From Bryobacterales bacterium (GTDB lineage Bacteria > Acidobacteriota > Terriglobia > Bryobacterales > Bryobacteraceae): a stretch of 7,231 bases of DNA. Every line of letters begins with the position of its first letter. Within the stretch, counting starts at the first letter, position 1. This document shows positions 1 to 4,078 of the stretch, in pieces. Below the pieces are notes generated by a model. That model did not search any database. It was not told where the DNA came from and saw nothing but the letters and a program-made list of their open reading frames with translations. Location of the stretch: contig PMEV01000090.1 of the NCBI GenBank assembly GCA_003154855.1, positions 2,815 to 10,045 on the forward strand, written 5' to 3'. A program made the translations under genes and the position numbers.

Positions 1-486
1 ACCAGCTACCAGCAGATGCGCGCCGTCCACGATCGCGTCTCCTTCGAGCTCGAGTATCCCACCCTGCTCCAGGGAACGGGGCCGCGGACCGCGCTGCTGG
101 AAGAGTTTCGCCAGACGCCGCACTGCATACTCTTTGCCACGTCTTCGTTTTGGCAGGGCGTGGATGTGCCGGGCGAGCAACTGAGCTGCGTTATCATAGA
201 TAAGTTGCCCTTCGCGGTTCCCAACGACCCGGTGGTGGAGGCCAGAATCCGCGCCATCCGCGAAGAGGGCGGGAATCCGTTCTACGAGTACCAGATTCCC
301 CAGGCCGCGCTGGCCCTCAAACAGGGCTTCGGGCGCCTGATACGCAGCCGGTCGGACCGCGGCGTCCTGGCGCTGCTGGATCACCGCATCAGCAAGCAGC
401 GCTACGGCCAGGTCTTCTTCGACAGCCTGCCCGATTACGCCTTCACCACCAGCGCCGAAGACGTGGAGAGGTTTTTCGATGTATGA
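1..486 (+). CDS. dinG: DinG-family ATP-dependent DNA helicase, C-terminal end (5' truncated)
   Basis: The frame is open from the first base, so the gene begins upstream and only the last 161 residues are visible. They match the second RecA-like domain of DinG/XPD-type superfamily 2 helicases. A 'TSYQQM' stretch sits at the very start (motif IV region). 'SFWQGVDVPGE' at visible residues 49-58 is motif V. 'QGFGRLIRSRSDRG' at 108-121 is motif VI with its arginine finger. 'IIDKLPFAVPNDP' between them is also typical of the family. These enzymes unwind DNA 5'-3' using ATP and resolve damage- or R-loop-related structures. The Walker A/B motifs and any Fe-S cysteines would lie outside the window, so DinG cannot be separated from close relatives such as YoaA. 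The 3' end overlaps queD by 8 bases, which suggests translational coupling. Confidence 0.9.
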   Translation, partial: TSYQQMRAVHDRVSFELEYPTLLQGTGPRTALLEEFRQTPHCILFATSSFWQGVDVPGEQLSCVIIDKLPFAVPNDPVVEARIRAIREEGGNPFYEYQIPQAALALKQGFGRLIRSRSDRGVLALLDHRISKQRYGQVFFDSLPDYAFTTSAEDVERFFDV

Positions 487-862
487 AGTTTCCGTGGAAG
501 AGACGTTCGCGGCCGGTCACGCTCTGCGCGGCTATCGCGGCAAGTGCGAGAAGGTGCACGGCCACAATTACCGCGTCCTGGGCGTCATCCAGGGCGAGCG
601 GCTCGACTCCAACGGCCTGCTGGTGGATTTCGTCGAGCTGAAGCGCATCCTGCACGCCATCGTCGAACGGCTCGACCACGTCTTTCTCAACGACCTGCCG
701 CCGTTCGACCAGCTCAACCCCACGGCTGAGAACATGGCCCGGTTCTTCTACGAGCAACTGAGCCAGGGCGTGGCCGGTCTGGCCCCCGAGAACCCCGTCC
801 GGGTCGCCGAAGTGAAGATCTGGGAGACCGATACCGCGACCGCTACCTATCGCCTGCCCTGA
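479..862 (+). CDS. queD: 6-carboxy-5,6,7,8-tetrahydropterin synthase (QueD / PTPS family)
   Basis: A 127-residue protein, the normal length for bacterial QueD. It converts dihydroneopterin triphosphate to 6-carboxytetrahydropterin, the first dedicated step to preQ0 and queuosine. The zinc-binding histidines are His14 ('AAGHA') and His27/His29 ('VHGHNY'). Cys23, four residues before His27, fits the catalytic cysteine. 'LDHVFLND' (65-72) supplies the catalytic Asp-His region, 'NPTAENMA' (80-87) is the conserved substrate-pocket segment, and Glu116 in 'IWET' is the pterin-anchoring glutamate. The start at 479 lies inside the last codons of the helicase gene and gives the correct N-terminal beta strand. 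There is no clear independent Shine-Dalgarno, so translation is probably coupled. No queC, queE or queF is visible nearby. A eukaryote-like 6-pyruvoyltetrahydropterin synthase role is less likely given the Cys-x3-His-x-His pattern and short length. Confidence 0.93.
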   Translation: MYEVSVEETFAAGHALRGYRGKCEKVHGHNYRVLGVIQGERLDSNGLLVDFVELKRILHAIVERLDHVFLNDLPPFDQLNPTAENMARFFYEQLSQGVAGLAPENPVRVAEVKIWETDTATATYRLP

Positions 863-863
863 G

Positions 864-1190
864 CTACGCCGTCCAGTAGGAAACCAGCAGTCCCTCGCCC
901 GCCACGTCCATGTCGATGTAGTAGCTCGCGAGCGGGATGGTATTCCTCCCCACCTGAGATTCCACAACGAAGGAGTCGGCGATTCCGCCGGAGGTGTTTG
1001 GCCACAGGACCCTGACCACGCCCGCCAGGCTGGCCCGAACCATGGTCGAGTTGCCGATGTATCCTTTGCCGGTGAGAGCCGGAATGCTCTGGATAGCCAG
1101 TTTGGCTACCCTCTGTGTCGGATTGGTGGAAAGGGGGACCGGGGTTCCCGGCGTCGCCACGTTCACCCGTCCCATCGCAGTTACGTTCAT
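864..1190 (-). CDS. Small protein resembling phage virion-associated beta proteins
   Basis: A 108-residue protein with no signal peptide and no membrane segment. It is rich in Val, Thr, Gly and Ser in alternating patterns, which suggests an all-beta fold. From memory, the order 'VATPGTPVPLS' (11-21), 'AKLAIQSIPALTGKGYIGNS' (29-48) and 'IPLASYYIDMDVAGEGLLVSYW' (85-106; quoted in parts: 'IPLASYYIDMD', 'VAGEGLLVSYW') resembles small phage structural proteins that read roughly 'V.TAGTPVQLS...V.IQA...NTG.IYVG...Y.D....GDGV.Y'. This is pattern memory, not a search result. The start at 1190 is supported by AGGAG five bases upstream; Met6 is a weaker alternative. Its stop codon is one base from that of queD, tail to tail. 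No capsid, portal or tail genes flank it, so it is either a domesticated phage-type domain or an unrelated small beta protein. Confidence 0.75.
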   Translation of the reverse strand: MNVTAMGRVNVATPGTPVPLSTNPTQRVAKLAIQSIPALTGKGYIGNSTMVRASLAGVVRVLWPNTSGGIADSFVVESQVGRNTIPLASYYIDMDVAGEGLLVSYWTA

Positions 1191-1233
1191 AGGATCTCCT
1201 CACTGGCATCTTACGAAACAGGCCCGGGAGATC
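1191..1233 (-). promoter_or_regulatory. Shine-Dalgarno AGGAG and possible SD-masking hairpin
   Basis: On the minus strand the start codon at 1190 is preceded by AGGAG at 1200-1196, spacing five bases. Bases 1193-1199 and 1227-1233 form a perfect 7-base inverted repeat (GATCTCC on one side, GGAGATC on the other) with a 27-base loop. In the transcript, the upstream arm could pair with four of the five Shine-Dalgarno bases. The Shine-Dalgarno is clear. The hairpin is a prediction, and pairing of CUCC with GGAG is easily met by chance. Confidence 0.4.
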
Positions 1234-1292
1234 ACCCGCCTGCGAATGGCTATGCTACTGAGCGGGAAGATATTAGAAATTTGGATGCGGCG

Positions 1293-1553
1293 TCACCGGC
1301 CAAAGTAGGAGGCGTTCTGTTGGGCGAAATCCGCCCACTTCTCCGGCAGGTCGTCCAGCGTGAAGATCGCCGAAACCGGGCAAACCGGGACGCAGGCCCC
1401 GCAGTCGATGCACTCGACCGGGTCGATGTAGAGCAGTTGCACCTTGTCGAAATCGGCTTCGTTCTTCTTGGGATGGATGCAGTCCACCGGGCAGGCATCC
1501 ACGCAAGCCGTATCCTTGGTGCCGATGCAAGGTTCCGCGATCACATAAGCCAT
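1293..1553 (-). CDS. fdxA: Ferredoxin, seven-iron ([3Fe-4S][4Fe-4S]) type
   Basis: An 86-residue soluble electron carrier with eight cysteines: 9, 17, 21, 25, 48, 51, 54 and 58. By alignment with Azotobacter-type 7Fe ferredoxins, Cys9, Cys17 and Cys58 would hold the [3Fe-4S] cluster. Cys21, Cys48, Cys51 and Cys54 would hold the [4Fe-4S] cluster, and Cys25 is the conserved non-ligand. Position 12, which is Cys in a classical CxxC, is Thr here, consistent with a 3Fe site. 'CPVDC' and 'ECIDCGACVPVCPVSAI' are the family cores. The frame is open further upstream, but I chose Met1 of 'MAYVIAEPC' at 1553 because it is the family N-terminus and follows a good GGGAGG Shine-Dalgarno. The redox partner is not evident from the neighbours. 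It is divergent from galU and upstream of the phage-like gene on the same strand, with 102 bases between. Confidence 0.93.
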   Translation of the reverse strand: MAYVIAEPCIGTKDTACVDACPVDCIHPKKNEADFDKVQLLYIDPVECIDCGACVPVCPVSAIFTLDDLPEKWADFAQQNASYFGR

Positions 1554-1578
1554 GATGTTCCTCCCTCTTCTTGATTTC

Positions 1579-1584
1579 AGCATA
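1579..1584 (-). promoter_or_regulatory. Possible -10 element of the ferredoxin gene
   Basis: On the minus strand TATGCT (1584-1579) lies 25 bases before the ferredoxin start codon. That would give a leader of about 20 bases containing the Shine-Dalgarno. I see no convincing -35 at 16-18 bases, so this is tentative. Confidence 0.3.
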
Positions 1585-1644
1585 GCGCACCTCCCGGCTT
1601 TGAAATCGGGCCGGGTGGCAAAGTACTCCGGACGCCCCAAACGC

Positions 1645-1650
1645 TACAAT
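1645..1650 (+). promoter_or_regulatory. -10-like TACAAT six bases before the galU start
   Basis: TACAAT differs from TATAAT at one position and is separated from the galU ATG by only six bases, so transcription would begin at or next to the start codon. No Shine-Dalgarno-like purine run precedes the ATG. The -35 position (around 1621-1627) is poor. Best read as the promoter of a leaderless galU transcript. Confidence 0.45.
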
Positions 1651-1656
1651 AAGCTC

Positions 1657-2556
1657 ATGATTCCCAAAGTGCGCAAGGCGGTTTTTCCCGCGGCCGGATT
1701 GGGAACCCGCTTCCTGCCCGCCACCAAGGCCCAGCCCAAGGAGATGCTCCCGCTGGTCGACAAGCCCTTGATTCAGTACGGCGTCGAGGAGGCCATCCGC
1801 TCGGGCATCCAGAACATCGTGATTATCACGGGCCGCGGAAAGACGGCGATCGAAGATCATTTCGACGTGAGCTTCGAGCTCGAGCACCTGCTGGAAACGC
1901 GCAACCGGAAGGATTTGCTGGCTGCCGTGCGCAACATCTCGGACATGATGGACGTGGCCTACGTCCGGCAGAGGGAGGCCCTGGGCCTGGGTCACGCCGT
2001 TCTGCGCGCCCGCGGCATCGTGGGCGAAGAACCATTCGCGGTGGTCCTCTCCGACGATGTCATCGATACCGGCCCCGGCCTTCCCTGCCTGCGGCAACTC
2101 CTGGATGTTTACGAGTTGTTCGGTGCCCCGGTGCTGGCCTTGATGGAGGTGCCGCCCGGGGAAGTCTCGGCCTACGGCGTGGTAAAGGCGGAAGCCGTGG
2201 CCCACAACGGCTCGACCGACCGCCTGTACCGCATCCTGGACCTGGTGGAAAAGCCCGAACCGGAGGCCGCGCCCTCCAATCTGGCCATCATCGGGCGCTA
2301 CGTGCTCACCCCGGAGATCTTCGCCTCGCTCGAGTCGATCAAACCGGGTGCCAAGGGCGAAATCCAGTTGACCGACGGCCTGAGACACTTGCTGCTGAGC
2401 AAGCGTGAGATCTTCGGCTATCGCTTCGAAGGCACCCGCTACGATGCCGGGGACAAGCTCGGCTTCCTCAAGGCCACCGTCGAATTGGCTTTGGGTCGCA
2501 CCGATCTCGGCGCGCCGTTCCGGGAATACCTCAGAACCCTCAGGCTGGACTCATAG
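1657..2556 (+). CDS. galU: UTP-glucose-1-phosphate uridylyltransferase
   Basis: A 299-residue cytoplasmic enzyme, normal length for bacterial GalU. It makes UDP-glucose from UTP and glucose-1-phosphate for surface polysaccharides, trehalose and galactose metabolism. The nucleotide-binding signature 'AAGLGTRFLPATKAQPKEML' lies at residues 12-31, with Gln where most homologues have Ile ('ATKAIPKEM'). Further marks are 'PLVDKPLIQY', 'REALGLGHAVL', the metal-binding 'LSDD', 'VEKPEPE', 'IGRYVLTPEIF', 'KGEIQLTDGL' and 'RYDAGDKLGFL', all in the expected order. The frame is open back to 1552, but I chose the ATG at 1657: it gives the family N-terminus 'IPKVRKAVFPAAG', and earlier starts run antisense to the ferredoxin 5' end. 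The 3' end overlaps the anti-sigma gene tail to tail by six bases, so that its TAG is read as a Leu codon on the other strand. Confidence 0.96.
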   Translation: MIPKVRKAVFPAAGLGTRFLPATKAQPKEMLPLVDKPLIQYGVEEAIRSGIQNIVIITGRGKTAIEDHFDVSFELEHLLETRNRKDLLAAVRNISDMMDVAYVRQREALGLGHAVLRARGIVGEEPFAVVLSDDVIDTGPGLPCLRQLLDVYELFGAPVLALMEVPPGEVSAYGVVKAEAVAHNGSTDRLYRILDLVEKPEPEAAPSNLAIIGRYVLTPEIFASLESIKPGAKGEIQLTDGLRHLLLSKREIFGYRFEGTRYDAGDKLGFLKATVELALGRTDLGAPFREYLRTLRLDS

Positions 2557-2958
2557 ACCTTCGCGAAGCGACTGCCAGCTCAGCCACCAGAGGAAAATCG
2601 CGGAGGCGCCCATCATCAGCCAGGCGAATTGCGCCGGCGTGAACGACACTTGGATCACCACGCTTCCCAGGGCGGCAATGGCGGAGTACCCAACGGCGTC
2701 CAGAATCAGCGGAACCCAGCTCCGCGGCTCCTCGGCCTCGCTCGCCACGCGCCGCAGGATGCGCTGGTGGAACGCCGCGGACGGCTCGGGCTTGCCGATA
2801 GCCTCCCGCAGTGCGGAATCCAGCTCGCGCTGCAGTTCGAGGAACGCCCGGCAAGCGGGGCATTCCGCCACGTGCTCTTCCACCCGGCCGCGCTGCGCCG
2901 CCGCGAGGCCGTCCTCGCAGTATTCCAGGATCAGGTCTTCGAATGCAGGGCACGGCAT
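2551..2958 (-). CDS. Membrane anti-sigma factor with zinc-finger (zf-HC2/ZAS-like) domain
   Basis: A 135-residue protein. The N-terminal cytoplasmic domain carries His29-x3-Cys33-x2-Cys36 ('HVAECPAC') with Cys3 and Cys14 nearby, the pattern of zinc-binding anti-sigma domains that clamp ECF sigma factors. A charged helical linker (about 40-80) leads to two hydrophobic segments at about 82-106 and 109-128, so the protein is probably anchored by a hairpin in the inner membrane with almost no periplasmic sensor domain. The start overlaps the end of the sigma gene by 28 bases, and a full AAGGAGG Shine-Dalgarno sits ten bases upstream. This is the standard sigma/anti-sigma operon arrangement. The inferred role is to hold the sigma factor inactive until an envelope or redox signal arrives. 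What senses the signal is not visible. Confidence 0.88.
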   Translation of the reverse strand: MPCPAFEDLILEYCEDGLAAAQRGRVEEHVAECPACRAFLELQRELDSALREAIGKPEPSAAFHQRILRRVASEAEEPRSWVPLILDAVGYSAIAALGSVVIQVSFTPAQFAWLMMGASAIFLWWLSWQSLREGL

Positions 2959-3473
2959 AGCGGTGCTCCCTCCTTCCGGCGCGCCTCCGCGAGCGCGCCC
3001 AGTTCCTTCTTGCCACGATGCAGATAGGTCTTTACGGTGCCCATGGGCAGGCCCAGAATCATCGCCACCTGCTCATAGGACCGGTCCTCGAGGTAGAACA
3101 GCATCAGCGGGCGCCGGTACTTCTCCGGGATGCGGCCGAGCAGGTCTCGCATCTCGAGTTGCGCGCCGTGGCCGTCCGCGCGGGCATGCAAGGACTCCGC
3201 CGCCGCCCGCACCTCGGGCACGTCGAGCGAAGCCGCCCTGCGCGACGCCTCGCGCCGGCGGTGGCTCAGGCAGGTATTCCGGGCGATGGCGAAAACCCAG
3301 CTCGAGAGCGAGGCCTCCCCACGGTAGCCGGGCAGTCCCTTCCAGATCCTAAGGAACACTTCCTGCGCCAGATCCTCGGCCGCCGCGCGGTCGCCCAGCA
3401 TCGAATAGGCCAGCCGGAAGACCTTGGTCCCGTACTCTTCGACCAGCCGCTCGAACTGCCCCACGCCAGCCAT
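2931..3473 (-). CDS. ECF-type RNA polymerase sigma factor
   Basis: A 180-residue sigma-70-family factor with the two domains of the ECF class. Region 2 spans about 7-74. It includes 'AEDLAQEVFLRIWKGL' (32-47), the core-binding helix, and 'LSSWVFAIARNTCLSHRRR' (56-74), which contacts the -10. Region 4 spans about 105-160 with the helix-turn-helix 'YEQVAMILGLPMGTVKTYLHRGKK' in two parts: 'YEQVAMILGL' and 'PMGTVKTYLHRGKK' (133-156), which contacts the -35. The linker is Ala/Arg-rich. The 3' end overlaps the anti-sigma gene. For the start at 3473, AGGA is only two bases away, too close to act as a normal Shine-Dalgarno; GTG three codons downstream is an alternative. A promoter-like pair immediately upstream suggests autoregulation and a near-leaderless message. 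Target genes other than the divergent neighbour are not visible. Confidence 0.93.
   Translation of the reverse strand: MAGVGQFERLVEEYGTKVFRLAYSMLGDRAAAEDLAQEVFLRIWKGLPGYRGEASLSSWVFAIARNTCLSHRRREASRRAASLDVPEVRAAAESLHARADGHGAQLEMRDLLGRIPEKYRRPLMLFYLEDRSYEQVAMILGLPMGTVKTYLHRGKKELGALAEARRKEGAPLCRALHSKT
2969..2975 (-). promoter_or_regulatory. Full-length Shine-Dalgarno of the anti-sigma gene
   Basis: AAGGAGG on the minus strand lies ten bases upstream of the anti-sigma ATG, inside the sigma coding sequence. This fixes the start and suggests the anti-sigma is translated efficiently from the shared transcript. Confidence 0.7.
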
Positions 3474-3480
3474 TATCCTG

Positions 3481-3513
3481 TTTAGACTCGCCGAACGCCA
3501 ACGATTGTTTCAA
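3481..3513 (-). promoter_or_regulatory. Predicted ECF promoter driving the sigma/anti-sigma operon
   Basis: Minus strand: TGAAAC (3512-3507, in the longer context TTGAAACAA), a 17-base spacer, then GAGTCTAAA (3489-3481). This resembles ECF promoters such as the Bacillus sigma-W type (TGAAAC ... CGTA) and the E. coli sigma-E type (GGAACTT ... TCTRA). The start codon follows seven bases after the -10, so the message would have little or no leader. The same pair occurs on the other strand, which strengthens the call. Confidence 0.6.
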
Positions 3514-3529
3514 CGCCGGCGTGAAACAA
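3505..3529. repeat. 25-base dyad between divergent genes
   Basis: TTGTTTCAACGCC (3505-3517) faces GGCGTGAAACAA (3518-3529). The arms are perfectly complementary apart from one extra A in the left arm, with no gap at the centre. The outer parts of the arms are the two TGAAACAA -35-like boxes on opposite strands, and the inner CGCC/GGCG is additional symmetry. It may simply be two back-to-back promoters, or also a regulator-binding operator. Confidence 0.7.
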
Positions 3530-3549
3530 AACGGGTGCGCGCAGAGTCT
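3522..3549 (+). promoter_or_regulatory. Predicted ECF promoter driving the small membrane protein
   Basis: Plus strand: TGAAAC (3522-3527, followed by AAAA), a 16-base spacer, then GAGTCT (3544-3549, followed by CAA). It repeats the two boxes found on the minus strand in front of the sigma gene. The expected transcription start near 3556 leaves a short leader containing AAAGGA before the ATG at 3572. Confidence 0.58.
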
Positions 3550-3571
3550 CAAGCTTCGAAAGGACATTCCA

Positions 3572-3994
3572 ATGTTCGACTTTTCAGATCTGCCGGGAAC
3601 GGCGATCCCTATCATTGCCATCCTGATGCCCATAGGGATCATCGCCGTGGTCGGGCACTTCAAGAACAAAGAAAGGGAGATGATTCACCGCGAGCGCATG
3701 GCCGCTCTGGAGAAGGGACTGCAACCGCCGGCCGATCCGGGGCCCGCCGTCTTCTCGCGCCGGGAACCTGGCTCGCGCAATTACCTCCTGCACGGATTGA
3801 TCTGGCTGTTCGTGGGCCTCGGCGCCCTCGCTTCCATGTACCTGTTCCGTGCGTCCTGGGAGGAGCGTCTGCCGCATGGACCCCTGTCGCTGGTACCGTT
3901 GCCCTTCCTGGCCTTCATCCCGGCCGGGGTCGGCCTGGCCTTCCTGGTTTATTACGCGATCGAGGCCAGCAATCCGCGTCCTCCGACCCCGTAG
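3572..3994 (+). CDS. Small three-helix membrane protein, DUF6249-like
   Basis: A 140-residue protein with hydrophobic segments at about 11-30, 71-92 and 106-129. Between the first two is a charged cytoplasmic-looking segment (31-70) containing 'HRERMAALEKGL' (39-50). That motif recalls the 'H.ERMA.IEKGL' of DUF6249-type proteins, a resemblance judged by eye. The third segment is rich in Pro and Gly. The function is unknown. I chose the ATG at 3572 over the GTG at 3521 because AAAGGA lies seven bases upstream and because the GTG start would overlap the predicted promoter. It is divergent from the ECF sigma gene and shares a mirrored promoter signature with it. I therefore infer it is a target or partner of that sigma system, perhaps in the envelope response. 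der follows on the same strand, 84 bases on. Confidence 0.8.
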   Translation: MFDFSDLPGTAIPIIAILMPIGIIAVVGHFKNKEREMIHRERMAALEKGLQPPADPGPAVFSRREPGSRNYLLHGLIWLFVGLGALASMYLFRASWEERLPHGPLSLVPLPFLAFIPAGVGLAFLVYYAIEASNPRPPTP

Positions 3995-4017
3995 CGCCGG
4001 CGGTCTTGCCGCCGGTG
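3995..4017 (+). repeat. GC-rich hairpin after the small membrane protein (REP-like or U-less terminator)
   Basis: Directly after the TAG, CGCCGGCGG (3995-4003) pairs with CCGCCGGTG (4009-4017): nine base pairs, one of them G-U, with a five-base loop TCTTG. No T-run follows, so it is not a canonical intrinsic terminator. The strong stem could slow polymerase or protect a 3' end. It also looks like the short GC-rich palindromes often scattered between genes in high-GC genomes. Confidence 0.6.
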
Positions 4018-4061
4018 TCCCAGGTCCTGCTCCGCGTCAACAGCGGGCTCAAACTCGCGGC

Positions 4062-4070
4062 TGGTATCAT
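4062..4070 (+). promoter_or_regulatory. Extended -10 (TGGTATCAT) just before der
   Basis: TATCAT (4065-4070) preceded by TGG forms an extended -10 element. Eight bases separate it from the der ATG at 4079, so the transcript would start within a few bases of the codon. No -35 stands out, and there is no good Shine-Dalgarno. This suggests a der-specific promoter with a leaderless or very short-leader message, separating der from the upstream gene. Confidence 0.45.
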
Positions 4071-4078
4071 AGAGCAGC

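Noticed and set aside
994..1308. Plus-strand open frame of 104 codons opposite the phage-like gene
   Set aside because: No Shine-Dalgarno or recognisable domain; the minus-strand gene has both a strong Shine-Dalgarno and a coherent beta-type sequence.
1600..1605. TTGAAA as a -35 for galU
   Set aside because: It is 39 bases from the TACAAT -10 candidate, far outside the 16-19 base range.
1593..1615. Inverted repeat CCCGGC ... GCCGGG between the ferredoxin and galU genes
   Set aside because: Only six pairs with an 11-base loop, no extension of the stem and no T-run; expected by chance at this GC content.
1273..2388. Long open frame on the minus strand (371 codons) antisense to galU and extending through the ferredoxin region
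   Set aside because: It lies opposite an unmistakable galU and in another frame across the ferredoxin. The translation is low-complexity with many Arg, Gly, His and Gln residues and has no recognisable domain; it is a typical high-GC shadow frame.
2405..3352. Long plus-strand open frame (315 codons) across the galU end and the sigma/anti-sigma genes
   Set aside because: The product is Ser/Arg/Pro-rich with no domain, and it runs antisense to two well-supported genes.
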